From positions 63,373,379 through 63,437,378 of the forward strand of contig OZ020615.1 in NCBI GenBank assembly GCA_963971575.1: DNA of 64,000 bases, written 5' to 3'. Source of the DNA: Liopterus haemorrhoidalis (Eukaryota; Arthropoda; Insecta; Coleoptera; Dytiscidae). Below the pieces are notes generated by a model, which searched no databases, was not told the DNA's origin, and was given only the letters and a program-made list of their open reading frames with translations. A program made the translations under genes and the position numbers. Shown one piece after another: positions 26,501-31,689 of this stretch. Position 1 is the stretch's first letter; the number at the start of each line of letters is the position of its first letter.

Positions 26501-29500
26501 GTTTTAGTGACTCCAGTTTTGTAATTTTCAAAAGAATGGATAAAAAAGAATTTCGTGTGTTGATTAAACATTGTTTTTTGATGGGAAAAAATACTGTTGA
26601 AGCCAAACAGTGGCTTGATAAGCGTTATAGAGACTCTGCACCAGGCAAATAAACTATTACTGATTGGTATGCTGAATTTAAATTAATTAATTAATTTTAG
26701 GAGCATTGGAATGAATGTATCACTCTTGAAGAAGAGTTGATGAATAAAGTCGAATTTCTAAAAAAAAATGTTTTTCTTAGTTAGGTCGGAGACTTATTGA
26801 GCGACGTGGTAAATAAAATATTTCACTAAATCAAAAAAAATAAATAAATAAATAAAATTATAATAATAAATAAATAAATAAAAGTTATTAATCTTACGTT
26901 GTACATCAAATTTCAAACATACGTTACGGTCAAAATAATAAATACACCTAATATACTAACCTTATTATTCGTAGTTCGAACACTAATTAAATTCATATTT
27001 TTATTTTAACTGGCATAACCAATAAAGCACTTTATGAGCTATTAAACCCGTAATATTTATTAAGAAATATTATTTGGTGATAGAAATATTTTGATTTTTG
27101 TGAAAACACTACCTGAAATGGTTCTTCAAAATAATAAATACATTTTCTAAAACTCATAAAAATAATTTGATAACGAATTTAAGACAGGTTCAGACAAGTT
27201 CATAATATATTTATAAGTATATGTTTTACAAAATTTTTATTTTGTTTTATTCAAACTATTGCAAAGATGGGTAAGAATAAGCATTGTGGTAGTGAAATGA
27301 GAAACTTAATTAAAAAATTAAGGCAATTCTTTTAGAATTGCTAATATTGTGGGTTGCTCTTTGGGAATGGTACAAAATGCTATCAATCACTTATTTAAAA
27401 AAGAAACCCGGGGTAGACCATGGAAAACTTCAAAGAACGAAGATAGACGCTTCGTGAAGGAAGTGAAAAAAAATCCTTTCATGTCATCAACTAATTTACT
27501 AACCGAACTACAACTGAATATTTCTGCACGAACCATTAGAAGGAGGTTGGTAGAGCAAAACTTAAGATCATGTTCGCCTAGAATTGTACCATTATTAAAA
27601 CCAAGACACTTACAAGCCCGTAAGGAATTTGCTCAAGAACACAAAGACTGGTGTAGTGCAGAATGTATTAAAAGGAACTGGCGTCAAAGATAGGGTGACC
27701 ATTTTCTTAAGAAGGCAATGCGGGACGGAGCAAAAAAAAGGTCCTCACCTTCTAAATCCAAGTGAAGAGCAAAAAAAAAGGTCCTCATCTCCCAAAATCC
27801 AAGTGAAGAGCAAAAAAAGGTCTTCACCTCCCAAATCCAAGTGAAGAGCAAAAAAAAGGTCCTCACCTCCCAAATCCAAAATGCGGGACAATGCGGAACA
27901 AAATGTTAAAATGCGGGACTTTTGCGGAACAAAATGTTAAAATGCGGGACGAATGGTCACCCTAATCAAAGAAGAAGCAACGATCTAACACAGAAGCACT
28001 GATCTGAATATGTTCATAAATATTTTACATTTAAGGGGGTCTATTTTTAATATTTTGTTTGTTCTGTACACCACATAACATTTTTTTTTGTCAGTGTTCT
28101 AATTTAATTTTTGTATTTTGTTGTTAATAACCTTGTCTAAAGCAGCAGCTCAGCCGATGCTACAGCTGACAGATAAGTTTGCAGTAATTAATTAAAAATA
28201 TCACGAAATTTCAATTAATATATCTCCCTACTAGCAGATAACGATTGCGCTCAATGCACAACAATCCTAGAAGAACTAGAAAACATCGATGACGATTGTG
28301 ATAGACATGGAATTCTTTTCGTAAAAACCCAGGTACTAAATCATAGTTCTAGAATCGAATATTAAACTAATTGTTGTATTTTTTTCAGGATTTAGTAGTT
28401 GCAGAACATTTTGGAGTTACTCAGTTTCCAGTTTTAGTGTATTTCGAACATCAACTACCAAATGTGTTTGAAGGAACTTTAACAGAAGAAGAAGAAGTGC
28501 TACAGTGGTTGATTCAACAAAGAACTGAAGATCGAATTGAGTTAATCACAAGAGTTATGTTGGAAAGTATGGTGGAAGAAACTCAGTATCTAGCCGTTTA
28601 TTTTTGTAAGTATGCAACCAGTGTTACGTCTATGTAAAACTGGTTGACTAAACAAAATTGAACTAAATTTTCGTTTGGGACACCGAAATACATTTTAAAC
28701 GATTTATAGGCACTACTATACATTTTTAGAGTTTTGTAGGTATAATTTCGTAGTTGATACACCACTTAAAATAAAAAATATATACTTTCTCGTCTAAATA
28801 TATAAATTCCAAACTTTTAAGCCGAAATAAATGGCTTTTTTTTTTAAATTGTCGCTAGCTAACTTTTTATATATGAAGCCAAACAAAATAATCAAAAACT
28901 TCAATCGGTAAAGTTATTAGTTTTATATGCTGTTCACTTTTGTAAGGACAAACCAGAAAGAAAAAAAAAAACAAGTTTTGACCCAAACAAAAAGAAAACA
29001 CCATTCCAAATCCAAATGATGCCGACTGGCGTAGTGGTAACACATGTGCTCTGCGTTGCTAAGGTCTCGGGTTCGTATCCCGTTCAGACATGGAATTTTC
29101 ATAAAAATAAGAATTGTCCTGGCTAAACGCAAAAGCAGCAAAGGCCACAAAAATTAAATAAAACAGTCCAAATGATGAAGATGATAGGTCTGAAATGGTG
29201 TCCTTCATGTTTCTGTCTGTATAAAGATTGTTGCCAAAAAGGAGGACCTTTTGATGGTAAATTATGGGACTTATATCTAAGATGAGAAGAATATACTCTT
29301 TGTCGGTTCTATATTAAAGGCCATTAATTTGTAAAGTAAAATTTCTTTCAATGAATTTGTATTGTTATAATTCTTACGGTATAAAAAAGTTAAGGTCAGA
29401 TCTATAGTCCCTCGAAAATATCAATACACTGATTATTGTACGAATTAGTACTATTATAAAATAAATTACAAAAACTAGCTTCCTTAAGGAATTCGCCATG

Positions 29501-30923
29501 CTATATTTTTTATTTTGTTTTAGATAAAGAAAATTGTCATATCTGTGAACAAATTCTGGAAGACTTGGAGAGAATTGATGACGAATGCGATGTGTTTGGT
29601 ATCCACATGGTGAAAATATTAGATCCCCAACTAGCAAAGAGATATTCTATCAAAACTTTCCCAGCTTTGGTCTACTTCAGAAATGGTAACCCATTGCTCT
29701 TTGAAGGAGATCTGCAGAATGAAGATTCAGTTCTGGAATGGCTTATCGATGATGATAATAGAGAACTTGCTGATGAGATTGAAGAAGTAAATGATAGAAT
29801 GTTGGAAAGATTAATGGAAGAATCTTCTCTTCTAGCTGTATTCTTCTGTAAGTACTTTGTCAATCAGTTTACGTAGTCCTATTAATATCCGTATTTGTCC
29901 TAACTAATTTCCTAGCTCTTCCAATGATCTACATCTTCAATAACACCTTTCTGGGAAAACTTTCCACCATATTTTGAAGTATTGCATCTTGGAAGAATTT
30001 TACTCTATTCCTCTCGAAGAAAATAGATTTAGATAAATAGAAAATTGACTGCTTTTCTATTTTAGTCGAATTGGCTTAGATTTATTTTTAATATTTTAAT
30101 CACTGTTTGGTTGCAGATGATGACGATTGTCCAGAATGTGAAGATATATTGGAGCAACTTGAAGAAATTGACGGTGATGCTGATCAATACGGTATTGATT
30201 TTGTAAAAATTAGCAGCGATGAAGCTGCTGAAAAATACAACATCCTAGTATTTCCTTCTCTCGTATATTTCCGGAAAAAGGTTCCGATGTTGTACGATGG
30301 CGATTTACACCAAGGAGATAATGTATTAGCTTGGCTTACATCACAAGATATCTTTGAAATTAAAAATGAAATTGAAGAAGTTAATAAAAAGATGCTTGAT
30401 AAACTTTTAGAAGAAAATGAATTTGTTACCGTGTTTTTCTGTGAGTAATTATTAAAATTTATTGAATTCAAAATATAATGGTTGTTTTTTAGATGATGCG
30501 TCTTTGTCAGAGAGTCAAGTGATATTGGATAAACTCGAAAATATTGATGGAGAGACAGACAATTTCGATATTACGTTTGTAAAAATGGCAGATCCAAGGT
30601 ATGCCAGAAAATGGGGAGTAACGAAGTTACCAGCAATTGTATACTTTAGGAAGAGATTCCCTAGTATATATAGAGGTAAAATAATTGTCCTCCACCCTAT
30701 TATTATTTACAGAGTAATGCAATTTTTTGTTTTAGGTGATTTGATGTCTGAAAAGGACGTGTTGGAATGGTTGAGAAAAAATCGTTTCCGCCAGCCAGAA
30801 TTAAATATCTTCATGTACGCTTTGATTGCTATTGCGTTAGCATTTGTCGTATATACAGCATTCCTTCTACAATGTTTCCGAGCACCTCAGGCTCCCCCAC
30901 CAGTGCATCCAAAACAAGCGTGA
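5576..30923 (+). CDS. l(2)01289: Multi-module thioredoxin-like membrane protein gene (5' end outside window)
   Basis: Nineteen exons give a continuous frame of about 1,510 codons (long form), with three more exons that look alternative. Fourteen thioredoxin-fold modules of about 105-110 residues repeat a pattern: start YDD, then VLxELENIDDE, GIxFVKI, FPALVYF with a conserved proline, GDL and VLEWL, and end in VAVLFY. CxxC occurs in modules 1, 8, 10, 11, 12 and 13 only. The end is one hydrophobic helix plus a ~19-residue tail. Almost every splice is phase 1, so whole modules can be duplicated without shifting the frame. By family knowledge such proteins are secretory-pathway or ER proteins related to PDI and calsequestrin folds; a topology with lumenal modules and a short cytoplasmic tail is inference. 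No signal peptide is visible because the 5' end is missing. The symbol is my tentative orthology from memory of a Drosophila thioredoxin-repeat gene. The protein family is sure; the exact ortholog is not. Confidence 0.85.
5838..7157 (-). mobile_element. Mariner-like element with intact transposase frame
   Basis: Terminal inverted repeats of about 30 bp begin CAAGGTGTCTCAA and differ at one position between the two ends. They enclose a single uninterrupted transposase frame. TA at 5836-5837 borders the left end; the right flank is TGG, so the target duplication is not clean. It sits in intron 1 of gene 1, antisense to it. Confidence 0.9.
5944..7071 (-). CDS. Tc1/mariner-superfamily transposase
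   Basis: The frame has 375 codons; the more likely start is the Met at MERFSGADRALCVREFYKNG. An N-terminal helix-turn-helix half with SIPLIRHWVKKFEETG and a SGRPRSSRT linker precedes the catalytic half. Its three acids lie in SDEAHFHLNG, WFQQDGATSHT and SPDLTPMDFFLWGY, with 36 residues between the second and third Asp. No stop or frameshift breaks it. It resembles insect transposases annotated as Tc3- or mariner-like. Whether it is active cannot be told from sequence. Confidence 0.92.
   Translation of the reverse strand: MSIGSLALGNSIAMERFSGADRALCVREFYKNGDSATVARRKFCSIRGFRHLKDAPSIPLIRHWVKKFEETGTTLDKSKSGRPRSSRTVENVENVNQSVRDDPNLSIRKRASTLNVHRSSLHRIMHKDLKLHPYKIQLVQELKPQDASQRLNFVNQVIERFSTFTNILFSDEAHFHLNGHVNKQNCRYWSATNPKRKHQKPLHSPKVTVWAAMSARGIIGPYFFEDERGRAVTVNSERYVEMLDNFLVPELQNFPGYNQRTWFQQDGATSHTSNMSLPRVREIFSGKLISRRGDINWPRRSPDLTPMDFFLWGYLKSKVYANKPTSLAHLKENIRHEMAAIPESTCRDVISNFTVRLNECREREGLHLDDIIFKK
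7346..8240 (-). pseudogene. LINE reverse transcriptase C-terminal relic
   Basis: Minus-strand frames give VEHFKYLESVFSVDGKIEK, IPVLTYGSEAWTTTEKLRSR and EMRFLRKIKGKTKLDRIRN, then GRPRKEWSGEIKSAIERGG with DxW-like EWKKLW. This is the familiar C-terminal tail of a non-LTR retrotransposon ORF2. Frameshifts separate the pieces, and a hAT MITE interrupts it at 7953-8186. A weaker relic of the same kind (KVQVFKTVVVAILIYDLSRG) is visible near 8600-8745. Confidence 0.8.
7953..8186. mobile_element. hAT MITE, GGTGACCATT family, copy 1
   Basis: Ends CAGGGTGACCAT and ATGGTCACCCTA are flanked by the perfect 8-bp duplication ATTTAATG (7945-7952, 8187-8194). The interior is about four degenerate ~40-bp units of the AGAGCAAAAAAAGGTCCTCACC type. 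It is inserted in the LINE relic, so it is younger. Confidence 0.92.
8984..9127 (+). CDS. Exon: module 1, second half
   Basis: It runs from acceptor TTTTTAG to donor GTGAGT, phase 1 in and out. The peptide begins NELTREEDVLEWLVQ, continues with an acidic loop and EDVTAKTLDTLIG, and ends VVLF plus a split Tyr codon. Together with 5576-5758 it makes a 327-nt module, close to the single-exon modules that follow. Confidence 0.85.
9302..9616 (+). CDS. Exon: module 2, no CxxC
   Basis: This single exon of 315 nt (105 codons) is phase 1-1. The redox site is replaced by DDHGDGDSMQVL. It then reads ELEKIDDDCDKHGIQFVKI, FPAIVYFEKGIP, VLEWL and EDVTDEMLDRLI. It is very acidic. The fold is kept but the module cannot form a CxxC disulfide, so a structural or binding role is inferred. 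Confidence 0.9.
9617..10295 (+). other. Introns between modules 2 and 5 (no recognised element)
   Basis: The 679-nt intron between modules 2 and 3 shows only short open frames and AT-rich sequence. The introns at 10611-10752 and 11068-11312 are short and also look plain. Confidence 0.5.
10296..10610 (+). CDS. Exon: module 3, no CxxC
   Basis: This 315-nt phase 1-1 exon starts DDNDRKSQRVLNELENIDDE and includes FPALLYFEKGIP, VLEWFEHQ and EDITDEMLDIIL. It resembles modules 2, 4 and 5 closely in length and wording, as expected for recent tandem exon duplication. The acceptor is TTTTCAG and the donor GTAAGT. Confidence 0.9.
10753..11067 (+). CDS. Exon: module 4, no CxxC
   Basis: This 315-nt phase 1-1 exon starts DDKDQKKSQKVLAELENIDD and contains FPTLVYFEKEIP and PEVTDEMMEKLIEK. 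The intron before it is only 142 nt. The start resembles that of module 7 (DKEGDKKSQKILQELE), so the two may derive from the same copy. Confidence 0.9.
11313..11627 (+). CDS. Exon: module 5, no CxxC
   Basis: This 315-nt phase 1-1 exon starts DDKDDKQDIRVLNELENIDD, with LPALVYFEDKLP and EEVTDEILEDLIEE. It ends VVVYF plus A, so the split codon becomes AGT (Ser) with the next exon, where the other modules have Tyr. Confidence 0.9.
11628..12241 (+). other. Intron between modules 5 and 6
   Basis: This is 614 nt of AT-rich sequence without a recognised element. It is bordered by a consensus donor GTAAGT and acceptor TTTTAG. Confidence 0.5.
12242..12574 (+). CDS. Exon: module 6, widely spaced cysteines
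   Basis: At 333 nt this is the longest single-exon module. It starts GGACEEEEACDNILDDNL, where two Cys are separated by six residues instead of the usual two, and the VLxELE helix has extra residues. It continues FPQLVFFRNKEP, VLAWL and EEVNTKMLEKILEE. The longer linker DEDTLEIPDRIEEVN also marks modules 9, 12 and 13, so it may belong to a second module subfamily. Confidence 0.88.
12978..13415. mobile_element. MITE with pogo-like ends
   Basis: Inverted ends CAGTAATACCCCGCCACTCG and CGAGTAACGGGGTATTACTG are flanked by TA on both sides, a Tc1/mariner/pogo-type target site. The interior repeats GTCGAG words and holds a TATATG-rich stretch near 13080. It ends 33 nt before exon 13449. Confidence 0.85.
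13449..13769 (+). CDS. Exon: module 7, no CxxC
   Basis: This 321-nt phase 1-1 exon starts DKEGDKKSQKILQELENIDD and includes LPALAFYRRKFR, AILDWIL and ESVDRKTLQLLIND. A MITE with pogo-like ends lies just upstream, ending 33 nt before the exon, close to its branch-point region. Confidence 0.9.
13848..14030 (+). CDS. Exon: module 8, first half, CDTC
   Basis: The exon reads DDDKCDTCPGILEELETIDD, then GIQFVKSKDAK and VPALVYYETGVPIMYN and stops at a phase 1 donor, GTAAGA. Its length (183 nt) plus the exon at 21507 (132 nt) is exactly 315 nt, the standard module length. It can also splice in frame to the short exon at 14149. It is therefore the likely branch point between two C-terminal forms. Confidence 0.88.
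14149..14199 (+). CDS. Exon: duplicate start of a module second half (likely alternative)
   Basis: The acceptor is TTTTATAG and the donor GTAAGA. The 17 codons read GNLRNENKVLEWLKEQK, 10 of 17 identical to the start of the exon at 21507 (GNLLDESNVLEWMIDQK). It lacks the rest of the half module. It joins in frame to the Asp-rich exon at 15767. Including it together with 21507 would give two copies of the same structural element, so the two are probably used alternatively. Confidence 0.7.
14385..15480 (-). pseudogene. 5'-truncated non-LTR retrotransposon with YADD
   Basis: The minus strand encodes YLSNRKQFTQFKSS, GIPQGSVFGPLLFLIYVND and ILYADDTTLLN, the reverse transcriptase finger and catalytic box. 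It then continues in other frames with HFSLFQSHQTYGLIIW and LQRKVVRIIARAPF. The 3' tail is (TTA)n at 14385-14402 read on plus as AATAAT. Frame breaks show it is dead. It resembles the jockey/CR1-like group and the tail at 56290-57000. Confidence 0.85.
15767..15862 (+). CDS. Exon: Asp-rich acidic tail segment
   Basis: The acceptor is CCGGCAG and the donor the weaker GTAATA, phase 1-1. Of 31 complete codons, 21 are Asp and 2 Glu, mostly GAT/GAC, ending VKDLLA. The frame fits both neighbours, which argues for a real exon rather than a chance GAY microsatellite. Acidic runs like this bind calcium with low affinity in calsequestrin-type proteins; that function is inference here. Confidence 0.65.
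16318..16800 (-). pseudogene. Internally deleted mariner, family M2
   Basis: The minus strand reads MIGEELNLIHTTLHQIL, jumps to SPDLSPCDFFLFP-like coding, then KNHLKGSHFGTLENIQTSV and DQLKAIPVS. The third catalytic Asp box is therefore present but the middle is deleted. The end GTAAATTAAGTAACCG matches the 5' end of the fragment at 62225, so both belong to one family. Confidence 0.75.
17040..17400. repeat. Interspersed repeat shared with 50085-50360
   Basis: It shares AAATAAGATTTGTTTTCTTA, CTGGTTCT and ACCAAATTTCGTTAAAATA with the second site. It contains a run of about 20 C at 17107-17126. No coding content is seen. Confidence 0.65.
17484..17891. mobile_element. MITE with CAGTCTGTTCCAAACGG ends
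   Basis: Ends CAGTCTGTTCCAAACGGTTA and TAACCGTTTGGAACAGACTG are exact inverses over at least 20 bp and TA flanks both sides, as in Tc1/mariner-type MITEs. A more decayed copy lies at about 24560-24900, recognisable by the shared interior (AAGTATGATTTACAAA, AAATCTAG) but without its ends. Confidence 0.9.
17892..18796 (+). other. Intron sequence, nothing recognised
   Basis: The sequence lies between the MITE and the Lys/Pro-rich exon. It is AT-rich, with a local direct repeat of GGTTAATGGTTAATGGTTA near 18306. Confidence 0.4.
18797..19140 (+). CDS. Exon: Lys/Pro-rich tail, probable alternative terminal exon
   Basis: The acceptor is ACTGCAG. The peptide begins GDGCFYVGLGGKN, has a CC pair, then a long low-complexity stretch rich in Lys, Pro, Thr and Val ending KGKKSFFGSG. 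Read through, it adds KYIWWW and a stop at 19138-19140; AATAAA follows at 19199. A possible donor (GGTAAAT, exon end 19117, phase 1) would splice in frame to 21507, so an internal use cannot be excluded. No known domain is recognised. Confidence 0.65.
19199..19204 (+). promoter_or_regulatory. Candidate polyadenylation signal of the short form
   Basis: AATAAA lies about 60 nt after the stop of the Lys/Pro-rich exon. In DNA this AT-rich the hexamer is common, so the position is supportive, not decisive. Confidence 0.4.
19205..20237 (+). other. Intron sequence, nothing recognised
   Basis: There are short open frames only. A slight rise in GC near 19540-19740 gives a 101-codon chance frame with no family resemblance. 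Confidence 0.4.
20238..20791. mobile_element. hAT MITE rich in CGGTTTTCGGTT
   Basis: Ends CAGGACTTCGAACCG and CGGTTCGAAGCCCTG are flanked by the perfect 8-bp duplication CTTTTAAG (20230-20237, 20792-20799). The arms are built of GGTTTTCGGTTCAGTTCCG words, and an AT palindrome is at 20285-20350. The middle at about 20522-20570 has a G7/C10 stretch, perhaps another nested fragment. Confidence 0.92.
21507..21638 (+). CDS. Exon: module 8, second half (long form)
   Basis: It runs from acceptor TTTGCAAAG to donor GTAAGT, phase 1-1. The peptide begins GNLLDESNVLEWMIDQK, then EEIDRDQLFKYIETKEFLAV and IF plus a split Tyr codon. Spliced to 13848-14030 it completes a 105-codon module with the usual ending. 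Confidence 0.85.
21935..22258 (+). CDS. Exon: module 9, no CxxC
   Basis: This 324-nt phase 1-1 exon starts KDDDPESPRVLRHLELIDDE and includes GIKIVKM, NPPGITYFRKGKP, LLDWL and ERVNRKMFHKIRQ. The conserved proline is in PPGITYF, the most divergent version of this motif. The donor is GTACGT rather than GTAAGT. Confidence 0.87.
22259..23485 (+). other. Intron with an unexplained GC-richer stretch
   Basis: From about 22430 to 22740 and again near 23030-23070 the composition is more balanced than the AT-rich surroundings, and overlapping minus frames occur. No family motif was recognised. It may be part of an LTR-type element, but no ends were found. Confidence 0.35.
23486..23586. repeat. (GACA)n / (GACG)n microsatellite
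   Basis: About 25 tetranucleotide units of GACA with interspersed GACG. The flanks (GCTAAAAATAGTCAAAACG, GGAGATCCATCGAAATCTCG) look like a dispersed insect repeat, so the array is probably part of an older mobile element. Confidence 0.9.
23772..23960 (+). CDS. Exon: module 10, first half, CKQC
   Basis: The exon reads DSQDCKQCPRVLAEIEHIDD, then GINFIKI and LPAILFFKMGSKEPVIYA and stops at a phase 1 donor GTAAAA. A CxxC pair is present. The second half is at 24041 after a short intron of 80 nt. Confidence 0.87.
24041..24178 (+). CDS. Exon: module 10, second half
   Basis: The acceptor is ATTTCAG. The peptide begins GDLYDEQQILSWLLTQK, continues GEVIEAFEGDELMNMIK and ends LAVYF with a split Tyr codon; the donor is GTAAGT. 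The two halves total 327 nt. Confidence 0.87.
24322..25884. mobile_element. RepX copy with decayed nested MITE
   Basis: The left end TGGTTTCGTAGGTATGAT is followed by a TGTCTGTTTG stretch as in other copies, and the right end is ATACCTACGAAACCTTGA. At about 24560-24900 it contains a diverged version of the 17484-17891 MITE. No coding content is seen. It lies in the intron between modules 10 and 11. Confidence 0.65.
26357..26809 (+). mobile_element. Deletion-derivative mariner MITE, copy 1
   Basis: TA flanks both ends, which carry CAATAAGTCTCCGG and CGGAGACTTATTGAG. The N-terminus of a mariner transposase (MDKKEFRVLIKHCFLMGKNT, VEAKQWLDKRY) is joined across a deletion to the C-terminal coding end (EHWNECITLEEE). 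The copy at 54532-55002 has the same junction. Confidence 0.9.
26925..27690 (+). pseudogene. Tc1-like transposase relic
   Basis: After a GGTCAAAATAATAAATACAC end-like motif, coding from about 27267 gives MGKNKHCGSEMRNLIKKL. A frameshift follows, then IANIVGCSLGMVQNAINHLF, a GRPWKTS hook, and PFMSSTNLLTELQLNISART with IRRRLVEQNL. These are the two N-terminal helix-turn-helix units of Tc1 transposases. The catalytic half is missing and a hAT MITE is inserted at 27691. Confidence 0.82.
27691..27964. mobile_element. hAT MITE, GGTGACCATT family, copy 2
   Basis: Ends TAGGGTGACCATT and AATGGTCACCCTA are flanked by GTCAAAGA and ATCAAAGA (7 of 8 match). It has the same ~40-bp internal units as copy 1 (7953-8186), with one more unit and extra AATGCGGGAC repeats at the right. 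It is inserted in the Tc1-like relic. Confidence 0.9.
28238..28332 (+). CDS. Exon: module 11, first third, CAQC
   Basis: The exon reads DNDCAQCTTILEELENIDD then GILFVKTQ. Unlike the other exons it ends in phase 0, at a donor CAG|GTACTA inside the loop after the FVK strand. No other module has an intron there, so this intron was probably gained after the module arose. Confidence 0.82.
28389..28605 (+). CDS. Exon: module 11, remainder
   Basis: The acceptor is TTTTTCAG, phase 0 in and phase 1 out. The peptide starts DLVVAEHFGV and includes FPVLVYFEHQLP, VLQWL and LITRVMLESMVEE. The upstream intron is only 56 nt. Joined to 28238-28332 it gives a 312-nt module. Confidence 0.87.
29022..29166 (+). 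mobile_element. tRNA-derived SINE, family 2
   Basis: A box TGGCGTAGTGGTA and B box GGGTTCGTATCCC form a tRNA-like head, followed by a short body with TTGTCCTGGCTAA and an A-rich end. The target duplication TCCAAATGATG (29011-29021, 29167-29177) is perfect. A minus-strand copy is at 43325-43472. Confidence 0.9.
29524..29847 (+). CDS. Exon: module 12, CHIC
   Basis: This 324-nt phase 1-1 exon starts KENCHICEQILEDLERIDDE and includes GIHMVKI, FPALVYFRNGNP, VLEWL and EEVNDRMLERLMEE. The CxxC and the conserved proline are both kept, so this module could be redox active; that is inference from motif only. Confidence 0.88.
30117..30440 (+). CDS. Exon: module 13, CPEC
   Basis: This 324-nt phase 1-1 exon starts DDDCPECEDILEQLEEIDGD and includes GIDFVKI, FPSLVYFRKKVP, VLAWL and EEVNKKMLDKLLEE. 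It carries the last CxxC before the membrane. The donor is GTGAGT and the following intron is 52 nt. Confidence 0.88.
30493..30675 (+). CDS. Exon: module 14, first half, no CxxC
   Basis: The exon reads DDASLSESQVILDKLENIDG, then ITFVKM and LPAIVYFRKRFPSIYR, phase 1-1. The redox Cys positions are lost. The donor GTAAAA opens a 60-nt intron with no in-frame stop, so retention would simply insert 20 residues. Confidence 0.87.
30676..30735 (+). other. 60-nt intron without in-frame stop
   Basis: The intron is a multiple of three and open in frame, encoding 20 mostly hydrophobic residues (includes VLHPIIIYRVMQFFVLG) if retained. Splice sites GTAAAA and TTTTAG are ordinary. Confidence 0.6.
30736..30923 (+). 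CDS. Last exon: truncated module end, transmembrane helix, stop
   Basis: The acceptor is TTTTAG. The peptide begins GDLMSEKDVLEWLRKNRFRQ, then a hydrophobic stretch of about 20 residues (IFMYALIAIALAFVVYTAF), then a tail with CFRAP and PPPVHPKQA and TGA at 30921-30923. The module is cut right after VLEWL, as in the alternative exon at 14149. A single C-terminal helix suggests the modules face the lumen or outside. There is no KDEL or obvious dilysine signal. Confidence 0.88.
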
Positions 30924-31039
30924 TAATATAGTGTTGTGTTTAAAAAAACATTTTGGTACTATATTAGTGCCTTGCTGAATGTCAGCGTGAAAAAGACCCA
31001 AGTCGAATCAGTTATAAGGGCCAATGGAATTAAAATTAT

Positions 31040-31310
31040 CTTTAGGTGATCTAGGAACCTAGGGGATCATTTACCAAATTTTTAGCACCTTGGGTGCTTT
31101 GAATACTTAGGTATTAACACCCCTAAATGCTTTAAACGTTTGGATTATAACAACCTTGGGTATTTTAAGCACCTAGGTGCAAATTTCCCTAGATATTAAA
31201 CGCCCCTAGGTGCTTAAACCTCCAAACGCTTAAAGATTCTGTGTTTAAAGTGTATAAGTGCTATCACCTGAGTGCTTTGAGCACCTAGGTGCTGAAAATT
31301 TTTATTTTCC
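31040..31310. repeat. Cluster of CCTAGG-centred palindromes
   Basis: Degenerate repeats of AGCACCTAGGTGCT occur at least five times: 31084-31098 imperfect, 31169-31180, about 31200, 31280-31293 and shorter ones between. The spacing is irregular. They lie just 3' of the stop of gene 1, perhaps in its 3' UTR. Confidence 0.75.
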
Positions 31311-31689
31311 ACGCCCGTTTATCAAGCCTTGCTTAAATGTAATTAAGTTGTAAGGTATTGAAATTTGTTTGTTTAATTATTGTGAATTTTAAGAATATTT
31401 ACTGCATTTTTTTTTTTCTGATAAGTTTGTTTTTGTCCTTAGTTTTATTAAAAAAAATTAAAATCTTTTTGGTAAGCAAAATTGAATAACCCAAAAACGG
31501 AACATATATTTAAATTGAAATTTTGATGTCTGGATCAAAAGGCTCATCGTAGTGAGCTACTGAGGGCTTATGGAGAATTATATTGAGATGTGCAACATCT
31601 GGGCAAGGTTTAAGATCAAGGATTAATCGTCTCCGTGTCTAGTCATCTTTTAAAAATCTATTTGGGAAACACAATTTTCTGTTATTCTG

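Noticed and set aside
29022..29095. Possible tRNA gene
   Set aside because: Perfect 11-bp target duplication and a second copy with the same body at 43325 show a SINE.
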